Below are positions 34,865-48,536 of a DNA stretch of 64,000 bases, piece by piece (positions within the stretch are counted from its first letter, which is position 1; the number at the start of each line of letters is the position of its first letter). Made by a program: the position numbers and the translations under genes. The stretch comes from Cichorium intybus. Its lineage: Eukaryota > Streptophyta > Magnoliopsida > Asterales > Asteraceae. The notes under the pieces were generated by a model. The model saw only the letters and a list, made by a program, of their open reading frames with translations. It ran no database searches and was not told the DNA's origin. Location of the stretch: the NCBI GenBank assembly GCA_023525715.1, contig CM042010.1:157327907-157391906 (forward strand), given 5' to 3'.

Positions 34865-35867
34865 CAGGGGCGGAACACGAACGCCAAAACTAGGGGGCCG
34901 GAAACAAAACCCCAAAAAGAAACCATATAACAATTTAATTTGGTGTGTTATGATATATTCAAAATGTAAAAGAAAACAAGTAATGTGAAATGTTCTGACA
35001 TCGTTCATCCATGACTACAAACCAACTAGAGAGATGAACATAAATATAAGAGGGGCGATTTTTTTTCTTTGGTGGAAGAGTAAGTTTATTTTAGCTTTTA
35101 AAAAAGATTTGTCTATGTTGTTGATTACAGCAAATGAAGAATGAGTGCAAGTCAAAATTCAGATACATAATCAAAACCCTAAACATTATTTTGCACACGA
35201 AATAAGTTTTCTAATATCAACTTTACTAAATTAAAACAAAACAAATAAACCAACAATAAATTAAAATAATAGAATAACTTAAGATAAACTCAAAAAAAAT
35301 AAAACAAATAACCTATATATACAGTAATACATATAAATTCAAATAACTTATTGAATATATGGTAATGAAATTAATATTAAGTGTTCCAAAATAGAAACTA
35401 ATATATTAATAAACAATAATTAATGAGCCCAACAACCCATTAAAGTCTCCCACCGATAAAAACCCAATACAAAATACCTAATTTCAATTGTGTTTTGGAT
35501 ATCTGGAAGGCGGCAAGCAGCAGCAACCATTTTCTCTTATCTTCCTTTTATAACAATCGCAAATCGACGATTCACAATCGATGTGTAATGTGGGTTATGG
35601 GGCCACGAGTAAATCACAAATCAATGGATTAATCAGAAATTTTTCGTATTTCTTTCTTTGATTCTAATCTACTGAGTTCCTTTCTTGCTTTATCACATTA
35701 CGTTCCAAGTTCATCAATTTCTTAGTTTTTCTACTCTATTACAAGTTGAAGCTCCACATCTGTATCATGGTCAGCGTCTCCACAAGAACCCTTACGTATT
35801 TATACTTGGAAGGCCAAAAAACGGGGGGGCCATGGCCTCCCCTGGCCCCTTAAAGCATCCGCCCCTG
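34865..35867. mobile_element. Non-autonomous hAT element
   Basis: The ends are CAGGGGCGGA (34865) and its exact inverse TCCGCCCCTG (to 35867). Both are flanked by the identical 8-mer ATGACAAG (34857-34864 and 35868-35875), the hAT target-duplication length. The 1003-bp interior is AT-rich and encodes no transposase. Confidence 0.93.
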
Positions 35868-35875
35868 ATGACAAG

Positions 35876-36167
35876 GGCGGTGGAGAATGGTCGTTGGTAG
35901 AGAAAGAAAGAGAGAGGGTATTGAACCCTAATTTAATCAGAGAATCAAGGAGGGATGGACGGGATTTCCATATATTCTACAGATCTTCTAGGAATAATAA
36001 AAAAGCAATCCCCATAATACCCTTATCGCCATTTAAAACTTACAATTTCATCGTATAATTTGGAAAATTTACATAATTGACCCATTTATATTAGCATTTG
36101 ATCATGATATTTGAAAGGCCTAGATCTTTTCTCACATTCTCAACCTTTCAATCCTTCTCATTTTATC

Positions 36168-36168
<1 letters not shown>
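35876..36168. other. Right part of the (TA)n-flanked element
   Basis: About 290 bp between the hAT element and the TC/TA tract. It ends in the inverted repeat that pairs with 22534-22580. No coding sequence. Confidence 0.5.

Positions 36169-36262
<94 letters not shown>
36169..36262. repeat. (TC)n(TA)n microsatellite
   Basis: A CT run of about 18 bp passing into a TA run of about 75 bp, interrupted on the right by the Helitron starting at 36263. Confidence 0.95.
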
Positions 36263-36265
<3 letters not shown>

Positions 36266-37962
36266 TATATCTTATAAATGAAGCATTTTTCCTCTCACCA
36301 CATGCATTTGAAACCTCCATGACCTTTTAAATTCCCACTTAATATGATCAATCTATTAATTTAAATATTTTATCACATTAATTTTAGATTTTTTTTCCTT
36401 ATCCCACATTGCTTCACATACATATATGACCTCTTCTCTTTCTCTTATATAATACAATTCATTTGTTTTCATTATCCATCAAACTTGATCTTTCAAGACT
36501 ATTATTAATTTATGATTATTTTATCATAGAAATCTTCTTTTATCACAAGTTTTAAAAGATTTTTACTATTTAGTTTCAACTCTAAAAAGTATTGAAACTC
36601 AAAAGTAAAAAATTAAAATTAGTTAAAACTTTTTAAAAAGTTGACTAGGTTGAAAGTTTATAGTACGTCGTTTTTAAAAAGTGACATCGGTGTAAACATT
36701 TTTCGATTCACCAATATGTATATGCGTAGTTAGTTCATTACTTAAAACTTTTAAAAACTTGACTAATTTTAAAGTTTATAGTGTGTCATTTGTAAAAAGT
36801 GACACTGGTGTAAACATTTATCGATTTACCAATATGTATATACGTAGAATTTTTATTAAAACTAAAAAATGAAGATGAATATTAATAAAAAAAATTTGAA
36901 CTTTATATATAAACTAAACGTATAATATATTAAACATAAATTATTATCATAATATATATCATGTTTGCATCCAATACTCGAAAAAGTTACATAACAACTT
37001 TTTTAAATTCAATTATAAATAGATAGTCAAACATTAAAATCTAGAAACATGCTATTAAAATCTATTATTAATTAATGGTCAATTTCTCATAAAAATATAT
37101 TTTTATCTCAAAGTTTTAACAATTATCCTATTTCAAAATCATCGAAACATTTTATTATGCTTTCATAAGATTTATGCAAATCGAACTTTCAAACAATAAT
37201 CCTTCAAAGTTCAAACAAATATGTTTATATCTATAAATATTATAATAGATGTCATTTAATCAATATAGTTTAAGATGAATTTTTATCATGTACCACATTA
37301 ATTTTAATTTATTAGAAAATATAGATCGAAGTGGACATCGGTTAGTACCCGTCCAACTTTTACGAAAACGATCCTAAAACTAAAACCAAAGGTTCATGGA
37401 ATGTTGCAACTGATTCCTAATCTGCTTACAATCAAGAACACAAAAGAACAAAGATATGAGAGAAATGATTTTAACATCTCTACTTATAGATGTTTTCTTT
37501 CTTTGAAATTTGTTTCTTAAGCTATGTGGGATGAAAATTATATTAGTCTCTTTACTTATAGATGTTTGATTTAACTTCAATTGTGTTTTTAAGCGATGTG
37601 ATATAACAAAATGACACAAAATAACACACTATGAAGGAAATTTTGATCCCACATCGTCATGATAAACTAACTCAAGAAGCTTTTTTTATTTTATAAATAA
37701 AGGTCATCCTCAAGTTAAAACAATTATATAAATCATTTGATATTTTTTTACTCTTGGAAATATTTCCAAATATTAAAGTTCAAGAAAATATATAGTTAAA
37801 GTTTTTTTATCTTCAACCAAATTTATGTATTATCATATAGTTAAAAATAATGAAGAGATTTTTCTATATATATGTATTTTAATTTGGTATAAGAATAACA
37901 TGCATTTGTTTATATTCTAGCTAATAAAAAATGATCCTGCGCAACGCGCGGGCATTCGCCTA

Positions 37963-37963
<1 letters not shown>
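36263..37963 (+). mobile_element. Non-autonomous Helitron inserted in a TA tract
   Basis: 5' end A|TCTTATATCTTATAAATG; 3' end is a hairpin CCTGCGC-AAC-GCGCGGG (37936-37952, one G-T pair), seven bases, then CTAG (37960-37963) followed by T. Insertion between A and T inside (TA)n fits the Helitron rule at both ends. The 1701-bp interior is AT-rich. Two ~75-bp stretches near 36640-36730 and 36750-36840 are near repeats (TAAAAAGTGACAnnGGTGTAA). No Rep/helicase and no recognisable captured gene. Confidence 0.85.

Positions 37964-38040
<77 letters not shown>
37964..38040. repeat. (TA)n microsatellite left of the foldback element
   Basis: About 77 bp of TA, the continuation of the tract interrupted by the Helitron. 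Confidence 0.95.
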
Positions 38041-39700
<1,660 letters not shown>

Positions 39701-40483
39701 GCCTAAGGTCGTCTGGTGTGGTGAGCAACGTCGGGAGCGAGCACTTGCGAGCTCGCGATGCCAGAAACACTCAATCCAAAACACATTTTTCGGAGACCAT
39801 ACACATTTTATTCCACGAAAAATTGGATCGCGAATTTTATCGTTCCAAGGATACGATGACGACAAAATTCTGAGTCGTCAACGAGCACACGACGAGATTT
39901 AACGGCTTGTTCGTAAACTTTATGGACCAACGGAAATCGGGCTAAAGCGACCAATATATTCTTACAAAAACACTTTCGGTTTACCAAGCAGAAAACAAAG
40001 ACAAATCGTTTAGATACATGGCTTTATGGGAGGTTGTTCGATCGTATCCGAAATGGAAGAGGGTCGGCACCGACCTGACACCGATACAAGGGTCGAAACG
40101 AACGAAAACATCCGAGAGGCAATACACAACGTCTTCGGATGCACGTATCGGGGCTGACATCAACGAAAGGTCCGACGAGTTTGAAAGGCCAATGGGCCAT
40201 AATCGGGTGAAGTTGAAAGGAAAGATGACGTCTTCGAGTTTGGTCAACGACGGTCACATGGATGAAGTGAACGAAAAATTTGATCAAATTTTTACGACTA
40301 TTTCATCTCACGTGAAATCCAACGAAGAGGAAACTTTGAAGAAAGATCGTGCCCGCAAGAATAAAGAACGAGCGTCGACATGCATCTTTTGATGCAACGA
40401 ACCGACCATCTCACCGGCAAGGCTCCCGAGTTGGCGTTGAAGCTCAATGAGGACATCGTGAAAAAAATACGACTTCTAGTTTT
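39701..40483 (+). pseudogene. PIF/Harbinger ORF1-like (NAM-associated domain) remnant
   Basis: From about 39935 a frame reads LSVYQAENKDKSFRYMALWE then VVRSYPKWKRV and, further on, FERPMGHNRVKLKGKM. This is the layout of the Myb/SANT-like ORF1 protein with a C-terminal 'NAM-associated' block that accompanies PIF/Harbinger transposases. A stop just upstream (within TAAAGCGACC), degenerate upstream text, and a shift after ASTCIF (continuing as MQRTDHLTGKAPELALKLN) show it is broken. The partner DDE nuclease is not in the window. In active elements the ORF1 protein binds DNA and helps import the transposase. Confidence 0.6.
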
Positions 40484-40875
40484 TTAGTTTTTTTAATTTT
40501 AGTTTTTAAGTTAAATTTTAGTTTTTTATTTTAGTTTAAGTTAATTTTTTTAAGTTTTTTTAATTTTAATTTTAATGCAAATTTAGGTTTTAATTTATCT
40601 ATTTTAATGAAATATTTTATTATGAAATTATTTATTTTATTTTATTTTATATTTAGTTTTTAAATTAAAAAGTGTGAGGAAGTAAGAAGTAGTGAGAGGT
40701 GACCATTTTTATAGGTGAGGAGAGAAATAAGAAGTACTGACTGAATGCTAATATGACATCCAAAAAATGAGATTTAGTGCAAACCTGCTCGTGAGTACAG
40801 AGGGCCTAATGCATGTTCTTTTCAAATGGCAAGTAATTTTTCTAAAACACAAGCGTACTTCAAATGAGACTCCTC
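40484..40875. other. Low-complexity intergenic sequence
   Basis: T-rich tract full of TTTTAGTTTTTAA words (40480-40670), then ordinary AT-rich DNA. No gene. Confidence 0.5.
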
Positions 40876-41086
40876 TCCCATTGGCGGACCTACCATAATG
40901 CTTGGGGTAGCCTGTGCTATCCCTGGAAATTTTCCAAGAAGTATACTTTTTTATCGAAAATTCATTTTTATGTATCGGTCCCACTGCTGAAATATAATTG
41001 GGCTACCCCTACAGTTCCGGCCGACTACTTCCTCTCCGTCTGGTGGCTTTGTACTACCCCTAATCTTCTTTCCTGGATCCGTCACT
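40876..41086. mobile_element. Small hAT-like MITE
   Basis: Flanked by the exact 8-mer GACTCCTC (40868-40875 and 41087-41094). Ends are imperfect inverted repeats (CATTGGCGGACCTACCA against CAGTGACGGATCCAGGA). 211 bp, non-coding; GGGGTAGC and its inverse also pair inside. Confidence 0.6.
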
Positions 41087-41173
41087 GACTCCTCAAAAAC
41101 TCAAATTTGGCTTGATTCATAGTGGGTTTGGGTTTGCATTGTAAAAATTATTATTTTGATTCTAAAAGTAAAA

Positions 41174-41182
41174 TCAGATAAT
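41174..41182. repeat. Left 9-bp target duplication of MULE-2
   Basis: TCAGATAAT, repeated at 43810-43818. Confidence 0.85.
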
Positions 41183-41417
41183 GGGTTAATGACTTGTGAT
41201 GATAATATACTTTTCAAAATGTTCACATTAAGGTAACAATGTTTTTTTGTTCATATTGACCCATTTTACTTGTTACAATTGTTCAAAATAGGGTAATATT
41301 ACCGGCTAATGTGGGTTTATGTTGATGTGGCTGCCTACGTGGCATTTATTCCGGTTTATATCAAGCTCCATATACCTTATACGACATTGGTAAAACCTTT
41401 TGCCCTAGAAACGAAGA

Positions 41418-41954
41418 ATGTCGGCTGGATCTTCCAATTCCCGCTCCTTTGTAGGAAGAGGAATAATTCCTTGCTTCTGTGGATATCGACCACGCATCCG
41501 GACCTCACGGATAGAAGAAAACCCAGGAAGGAAGTTCATGACATGCCCTAAGTCAACTGTAAGTGGTAGTTTTGATTTGTATTGGGTATTTTGAAATTTT
41601 TATGTTTTCTAATGAGGTTTTATAAAATCAAATAGATTGAGGGTGTATAAAGCTGAAGGAAAGTGCACATTTTTGGAGTGGTTAGATGACGAACCAGTAG
41701 ATGATGTGTTAGGCATGAAAAGTCAGGTTCAAAAGCTTTGAATGGAGGTTGAAGATTTAAAGAATAAAGTTTTGGAGGTTGAATATCTGAAGAAGAAAGT
41801 TTTCACTCATAAACTAGTTTTGATAGTTTTATGTGTTGTCTATGCATTTAATCTAGTTTTGAACACCCGATCACATCAATCTATCACTTGTTTACAACCC
41901 AAAAACAAAAGTTTTCCACAAAAGAAATCCCCTAATCACATCAGTCTAAATTGA
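41418..41954 (+). pseudogene. MULE-2 second gene: GRF zinc finger, coiled coil, membrane tail
   Basis: Exon 1 from ATG 41418 to about 41558 encodes PCFCGYRPRIRTSRIEENPG then RKFMTCP, the first half of a GRF-type zinc finger (CxCG...NPGRxFxxC). After an intron the second half follows (GKCTFLEWLDDE), then a heptad-rich coiled coil (VEDLKNKVLEVEYLKKKV) and a hydrophobic segment (KLVLIVLCVVYAFNLVL) near the C-terminus. The splice phases I can find do not join cleanly, and a TGA replaces a likely Arg codon before MEVEDL, so it is broken. The protein type is common in plants, of unknown role. It is convergent with the transposase, as in MULE-1. Confidence 0.7.
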
Positions 41955-43462
41955 CTGGATTACTGCATTGGCTACCATCCTTTGATTCAACCTTCCTCCT
42001 TATATCAATCTTCGTTATACGTTCTGATTTCCTCCTTGATGGGCTTTGTGTTTGCACGGGGACAGATTCACTTGTGTTTTGTGTTTGCACGGGGACAGAT
42101 CCACTTGTGTTTTTTGTTTGCATGGGGACAGATCCATCTGGTGTACTCTTAGAGGCTGAAAAAAATGAAAGTAACATCAATTCATGAAAAAATATGAAAG
42201 TAGCTCACCTTTACAAATTCCTTTAAGAAAACAACCATCAATCCCAATCACTCTTCTACATCCCTGTATCTAACCATCCTTCACACCTTTGAAGCACACA
42301 TAATACTTTGAAAACTATGTAGTCGAGTCAGGCATTATATCAACAGATAACTTAACTGTGGATCCTGGGTTAGACCTCCTAATTTCCTCACCATAATCCC
42401 ACAACCTTCCATAGTGCTCAACCAATGTACCTTCAATCACACTTAATGCAAATCTTTTGGCATTTCTACACTGACCAGGGCTCACATTAATATTAAATTT
42501 ATTAGAAACTTTAGCTTTCATTTTCCTTAAACTCATTTTCGGCCTTTCCAATATCTCATTGACAAAGTGTTTTCCAATCCATTTGTAATTCTCAATTGAT
42601 CCAAGCTTGAATGTCCTAGAGCAATTGTGATTATCATTGAGTGATTTAATTTGGAAAGACCTTTCTTCAATCATCCAAGTGGCCCACAATCTAAATGGAC
42701 ATTTATGTTTGGGTTTACTACTTTTACAGCACCTTACCAACAGTCTATTCTTATCACATTTTTCAAGATAAAGATCATAGCCATTTTTAACTGCATAATT
42801 ACTGACACAGTCTTTAAGTTCTGTAGGGTTGGAAAATATCATACCTAGGATTAGAACCATCTTATCCCAATCTTGTGAACTGTCATGAACAGGATAAACT
42901 GGTTGGACATTGTCACCCTCTTCAATTTCGTCATCTTCTTGTTCCACATCTTCTTTTGAGTTGTTCATCGGACAAAGTGCATTCAAGAAAGGACCATTCA
43001 CTTGATTAATGGTTGACTTTACCTCATATTCAACATGATCACAACAAACATTGTCTGAAAACCTGGATTCTTCCTCATCCTCTTCACAGTTCTCCCCTTC
43101 ATTCTCTGAATCAGGATTCACCATTTCAATCTAATCGAAGATAGGCTCGTTATATTCATCCACATATATGTTGATTCTCTTTGCTAGACTTCCATACCCA
43201 CACTCAAGAAACTCCTTGTAATCACCATCGTTTTGAATCACCCCAACCCTTGATTCAAGCTCAAATCAGGAAGACAATAGTATATATCTTTACACACCAT
43301 CTTCGTAAGCTTTTCAAGGAATGTAATGAACGTATTGAAGTCCATTACATTGAAGTCGACGTCCCTAAACGATGCGATGGTTGGTGCAAAATACACAAGC
43401 GGGTTACACGCAAAATCCCCATGGTAATGGACATCCACCGTAAGAAACCCTTCTTCTGCCAT
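41951..43462 (-). pseudogene. MULE-2 PB1-like/MURA transposase, core deleted
   Basis: ATG at 43462 opens a PB1-like domain (VDVHYHGDFACNP, FITFLEKLTKMV). A frameshift follows LNQGLG, and a TAG stands where Trp is expected before IEMVNPD. The acidic linker and MuDR DNA-binding region follow (LILGMIFSNPTELKD, CPFRLWATWMIEERSFQIKS, SVDIMPD). After IGIDGCFLKG the DDE core, SWIM finger and knuckle are gone. Only the C-terminal tail remains (42180-41951): three 11-residue repeats (SVPVQTQNTSE type) and SRRKSERI...NPVNLD, similar to MULE-1's RPKRSERIV...DLPVDLD ending. It cannot code for an active transposase. Confidence 0.88.
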
Positions 43463-43818
43463 TGCATCCGATCTTCGCAAACCTTGCTTCAATTGTTCGA
43501 CACCGACCCCTTGTATTCGTTTGAAATCGTTTGAACGAGGATACGGGATTCCAAATCCTTTGAACGAGGCAATTTACCCTAATATTGCCCTAATATTTTC
43601 CATGTAATACCTTATATATTCCACGTAATACGTATTAACTCGGTTATATGCCACGTAATTCGTTTAACCGGGAAAACCCACATTAGCCGGTAAGATTACC
43701 CTATTTTGAACAATTGTAACAAGTAAAATGGGTCAATGTGAAAAAAAAAACATTGTTACCTTAATGTGAACATTTTGAAAAGTATATTACCCTCACAAGT
43801 CATTAACCATCAGATAAT

Positions 43819-44362
43819 CAATTGTTTGAAGTTACAGTTATTAGCCAATTTCATATTTACTTTAAAAACTCAATTTCTATTAAAAATAGAATTTTACCTG
43901 GATATGTAAATGTAATTATTTTGATTCCGAAAAATATAGAATATAGAATTTGTGAAGTAATGCAAACTGACTTATTATTATAAAAAAAATCATACCACTT
44001 CTACGAAACACTTGAGCACTCGTACTTTTGGTTGCATTGGACAATCTTGAGCAATGAACTCGGACTTATGTAGATCGATACAAAAGTAAAATATAACTTT
44101 TCAAAATGTATCCCAAAGGGATTTTTAACAAGATTTTATTTTATTTTTTATAGAAAGGCAACTTATTACAATAGACTAAGATGGTATTTAATATGTGATA
44201 ATCAAAAATAAAATAGAATAGAGTTGCACGACAAAATGAAAAAATTTGTTTGTTTACTATAAAAAATAAAGTGGAACTTGCTTAAAAAATATTTTTATTT
44301 CATGAACGGGCTTCATTTATGGGCGAATCTTTTTGTTTGTGTATTATTGTATATAACTTTTA
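43819..44362. other. Intergenic, no gene seen
   Basis: AT-rich DNA between MULE-2 and the copia 5' LTR; nothing recognisable. Confidence 0.5.
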
Positions 44363-44494
44363 TGTTAGTACACTGGACACTGCAGCCCATATTTAGTCTA
44401 TATGTATCGGCCCTTCTGTATAGCATAGCTGATTACGTTTCCGTTATACATGTGTTGTATTTGATTCATGAAACGGAAGTTTTAATAATTATCA
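44363..44494 (+). repeat. Copia 5' LTR
   Basis: 132 bp, TG...CA, followed at once by TGGTATCAG (initiator-tRNA-Met-type PBS). Confidence 0.7.
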
Positions 44495-44665
44495 TGGTAT
44501 CAGTATATATTTATTAAAGTTGTCAGGATCAGAATTTTATTGAAGATCGGTTTTCGTGTTATAAGATCGTATGATCATAAGAACAGATTGGGCGAATCTA
44601 GGATTGAAACTCACATGTGTCCACCTCAAGTAAAATGATAAAATAAATAGGTCGAATATTGTTTT

Positions 44666-44968
44666 TGTAAATATATATGGAGCCCAAAAGTGTCTATCCA
44701 AAAGAGCCCTTGTGGAGAGAGGGGAGACTCCAACATATATACAAACTTATAGGACCGTGTCGCACCAATGTGGGATACACTAACACTCCCCATCAGAGAC
44801 GTAGGCTCGATGAGGTTACAGGGGTGCGGGACACCGACTCTGATACCATGTAAATATATGTGGAGCCCAAGAGTGTCTCTCCAAAAGAGCCCTTGTGGAG
44901 AGAGGGGAGACTCCAACATATATACAAACTTATAGGACCGTGTGGCACCAATGTGGGATACACTAACA
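44666..44968 (-). mobile_element. Complete 303-bp TRIM retrotransposon
   Basis: Two 120-bp direct LTRs (44666-44785 and 44849-44968; four mismatches seen) around a 63-bp interior, flanked by the exact 5-mer GTTTT (44661-44665 and 44969-44973). On the minus strand the LTR starts TGTTAGTGTATCCCACA, the PBS TGGTATCAGAGTCGG begins at 44848, and a purine tract (CTGATGGGGAG) precedes the other LTR. No coding capacity; a terminal-repeat retrotransposon in miniature that needs enzymes from elsewhere. Confidence 0.95.
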
Positions 44969-45360
44969 GTTTTTAGTCAGATCGGGTCATCAATACTACT
45001 ATCTAAAACAAAGGGATTAACACTAGTGTCATAATGCTCTGTCTAAATCGAGATGAATGATTGAAGTCGTGACACTCTATGAGAGACATATGATCCTCGA
45101 TTTCAAGTTGAATGAAAAATATTTTGTGGCTGGACTATATAATAGAGAGGCAAGATCGAATAGGGAAAATCTTAAGATCCTAGTCAAGATCTCAAGATCC
45201 TAGTGTAGTTCTTGCTTCAAATAGATCCTAATGTGATCAGGATTGTTTTTTTTGCTTTGTAAGATCTTGAGATTAAGATCGGGATCTTAACAATCATGTT
45301 TTGATATCTCTCCATTTTCTCTCATATCCTTTCTTCATGGCTCGCCAACCGTATTTTCTT

Positions 45361-48300
45361 CAATATACTTTTCTCTTCACGACACTACATTCGCCTCCTC
45401 TTATGGCTGCCACTCAACCCCCTCCACAAAAAGCTTTTAGAATTACTAACATTAACTATTAAGTCTTACATACCTCTTATTGTCAACCTAGAACAACTTA
45501 ACTATGACTCTTGGCAAGAATTATTCTCTATCCATTATGAAAAATTCAATACTCTTGATCATGTTGTCGCTTCCAATGATGTGCCAAACTAGAAAACCAA
45601 GAAACTCAAAATGGAACAAAGTGGAATCCATTGTCAAAATGTGGATCTACTCAACCATTTCTCAAACTCTAATTTAGATGGTAATAAAGAAATACTCCAC
45701 GACTCAGCAGGTATGGCTTAATCTCTAAAAGCTTTTCCGTGATAGCAAAGATGCAATAACCAAGAAACTTGATAGTGCGATACGTCACATATCCATAGGC
45801 GATCTTACTGTCACCGTCTACTGTTAAAAAAATTCAAGGTATGCTCGGCCTCCTTGAAAACCTAGGCCTAACATCCAAAGTCTCATACAAGCATCTAGTT
45901 GTCTACATAATAAACAATCTTTCTTCTCGTTTTGATTACGTGGTTAGCATCATTCGACATAGATCGCCATTACTAACCTTCACGAAGACTCGGCCCATGT
46001 TAATACTCAAAGAAAAACGAGTCACTCAATATCGCCCGACACCACTATCGTACCACGTTGATCATACATCTTTATTGGCTATCCTTTATGTCATAGCACG
46101 TGACTATTCCCAAGGAAACGATCACGGTCAACTATAAAAACACCATCGGCAGCCGCCGTCTAGTGGCGGCTAGTCGTTTCATACCAACCCAACGTACGAC
46201 TAGGTCTACTTCTCGCTGTCAAGCCAACAACCACAACAATAAGTTGTTTCCTAACAGCTTCTCCCTGGCCCAATAGGCGCATTCTCGACCCATTTCCATA
46301 GAAACACAAAATAGGCTATCATGCCTACCTTACTGTGGGGCATCCTCCTCCTGTTGGACAGCTGTAAACGACCCAAGTTCAGCATCCATGGACTTGGTTC
46401 AGGCCTGATTAGTAGCCCATAACTTTGCCACAAATGTTTAACACCATGTTATTAAATGACATAGGTATTGGCTAATAAGTTATGGACATCGGCACAACTG
46501 ATCACGTGCACGTTGATGCTGGTATACTTCATTTTCTTCTAGATAATCATGACTTTTGAATAGTCTTAGCGAGAAATGACTACCAAATTCCTGTTGTGAG
46601 CACCAAGCACGCATGTTTTCTTCTAACTAAATCTTATCGGCCTTTCTATTTAAAAAATATCATCATTACCATGTTTATTATATAAAATCACTTTTCTATT
46701 AGAAAATTTCACTCGCCAACATAAATGTTCTAGCAAATTTGATGAGTTTGGTTTACTATCAAGGATTACAGGAGCAAAACACCTTTAGTCTGATGTGACA
46801 ATACTAAAACTCTCTATCCAATTGTTCAAAGCTCTCTGCAAGTCTTCATGTCAATCCATATGACATCAACGGATCGGTCATCCCGACGATCAAGTATTGA
46901 AGTCATTAGTTTTCAATAAGTCTATTCAATGTAATTATACATTCTCTTATGTTATGTGTCAAGCTTGTCAACCTGGTAAATAAAACAAACTTCCTTTTAG
47001 TACTTCAAATGTATTGTATTTCCTTTTTTGATATTATACATTCAAACTTGTGGGCATCTCTCATTTGAAGTGTTAATAATTTGCATATTATGTTATATTT
47101 TTGGATCATTTCATACATATTCTTTAGATATGTTCGTTCAAACAAAAATTTGATGTTTTCTCCAAATTTATTGAAATTTCCAATATCGTAAAAAACAATT
47201 TGGAAAAAACCACAGGGAACCTTAGTGTGATACGTGTCGGGGGGAGGGGATACAATAATGACAATGAAATGATTATTCTTCCGCCAATGAAATACAATTA
47301 TGATTCTCATGCCCTCATACTTTCCAACAAAATAGGAAATCTAAACGCATGTTACTCACAATAAATAACATTGTGCATTATCAATTATTCCAAGTTTGCC
47401 TCCCCTACCTATTAGGTGGAAGCACTTCACATGGCTACACACCTTCTAAATATACTTCCCTCCTTATCTATCCAAAATGACACCCCTTACTACCTTCTAC
47501 CTAACTATCACCCAACATACACCCACTTTAAATTCTTTGGTTGCCTATGCTTCCCCCAGCTAAGCACTCAACACAAACTTTATACCCATACATCCCAAAT
47601 ATCTTCTTAAGATACCGGATAAACCATCATGGGTATCAATGCCTAAACCTTACATTTTGTAAAATAACAAACTCAAAACATTGTATTTGATGAGACATCT
47701 TTCATGTTGATTATCTCACTTAAAATGACCTACTATCTTACTATTTTATTGACAACGTCTACAAACCTTCTTACCACTTTTGCTAATATCTCTAATTTGG
47801 CCTATCAAACTCACCCATCACCACTTCCACCTGTGTCTCGGCCCAATCAACCATCCACCATATACCTGACTCCTCGACCCATAGTCAAAATAAAAATACC
47901 ACCACCCCTTCAACATTCCAGCCCGAGCCCCAACAACCCCACTCACAACATGACAACTCTCTCAAAAAGTAACATCACTAAACCTATATATCGTCTAAAC
48001 TTCCATACCTTAACCATGTTTCGTATTCCACAGTCTCACTTACATGTAATGAAGGACCTTAAGTTGCAAAAGGCGATGTAGAATGAGTTTCATGCTTTTA
48101 TCTTGAATAGTACTTGGGTTCTTGTATCGAAAATATTCGAGATAAATGTTGTTATATCCACGTGGCCCTTCCACCACAAATTTCATACATATGGCTCTTT
48201 TGTCCGGTACAAGGCCCATTTGGTGGCCAACTGTCGCCTTCGGTAGCAGAGAGTTGACTTTGGTGAGACATATAAAACGATTGTGAAACTGTAAACTATT

Positions 48301-48535
48301 TACATTGTTCTCGGTATATCCATCTCCCTCTACTGGCTTATCTACCACCTAGAAGTGAAGAATGTATTTTTTTCATGACGACCTTCAGGAGACGATGTAT
48401 ATGCACAAACTATCGCGACCTTATGTACCCAGACCATGTTTTCCACATTTATTGATCTTTATATGACCTTAAACAAGCCCCAAGGGCATGGTACCATCAG
48501 TTTGCTTAACTGCTATCTGTATCAGTTTTCATTTT
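45361..48535 (+). pseudogene. Copia gag-pol remains
   Basis: From about 45400 the text resembles copia gag (ATQPPPQKAF, then a frame reading QNVDLLNHFSNSNL). Integrase/RT-linker text is seen at 47416-47610 (EALHMATHLLNILPSLSIQN, HFKFFGCLCFP), then a Ser/Pro-rich linker (47700-48080), then reverse transcriptase (TWVLVSK, FHTYGSFVRYKAHLVANC, YWLIYHLEVKNVF). Many stops and frameshifts interrupt it, and it is cut off near 48535 by the next insertion, before the RT catalytic YVDD. It makes no functional enzyme. Confidence 0.75.
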
Positions 48536-48536
48536 T

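Larger units (their letters stand above)
41183..43809 (-). mobile_element. Mutator-like element MULE-2, internally deleted
   Basis: Terminal inverted repeats of about 140 bp (GGGTTAATGACTTGTGA at left; the right end has A for the last C) flanked by a 9-bp duplication. It carries the N- and C-terminal parts of a PB1-like/MURA gene on the minus strand, with the catalytic core deleted, and a convergent GRF-zinc-finger gene on the plus strand. It is related to MULE-1 in protein layout but not in TIR sequence beyond the first bases. Confidence 0.92.

Noticed and set aside
34437..35008. Short basic frames at 34437-34745 and opposite strand
   Set aside because: Low-complexity Lys/Arg-rich start, no family, inside a non-coding mobile element interior.
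44519..45294. A larger MITE with TTGTCAGGATC/GATCTTAACAA ends around the TRIM
   Set aside because: Only about 9 of 12 terminal bases match and no target duplication is seen.
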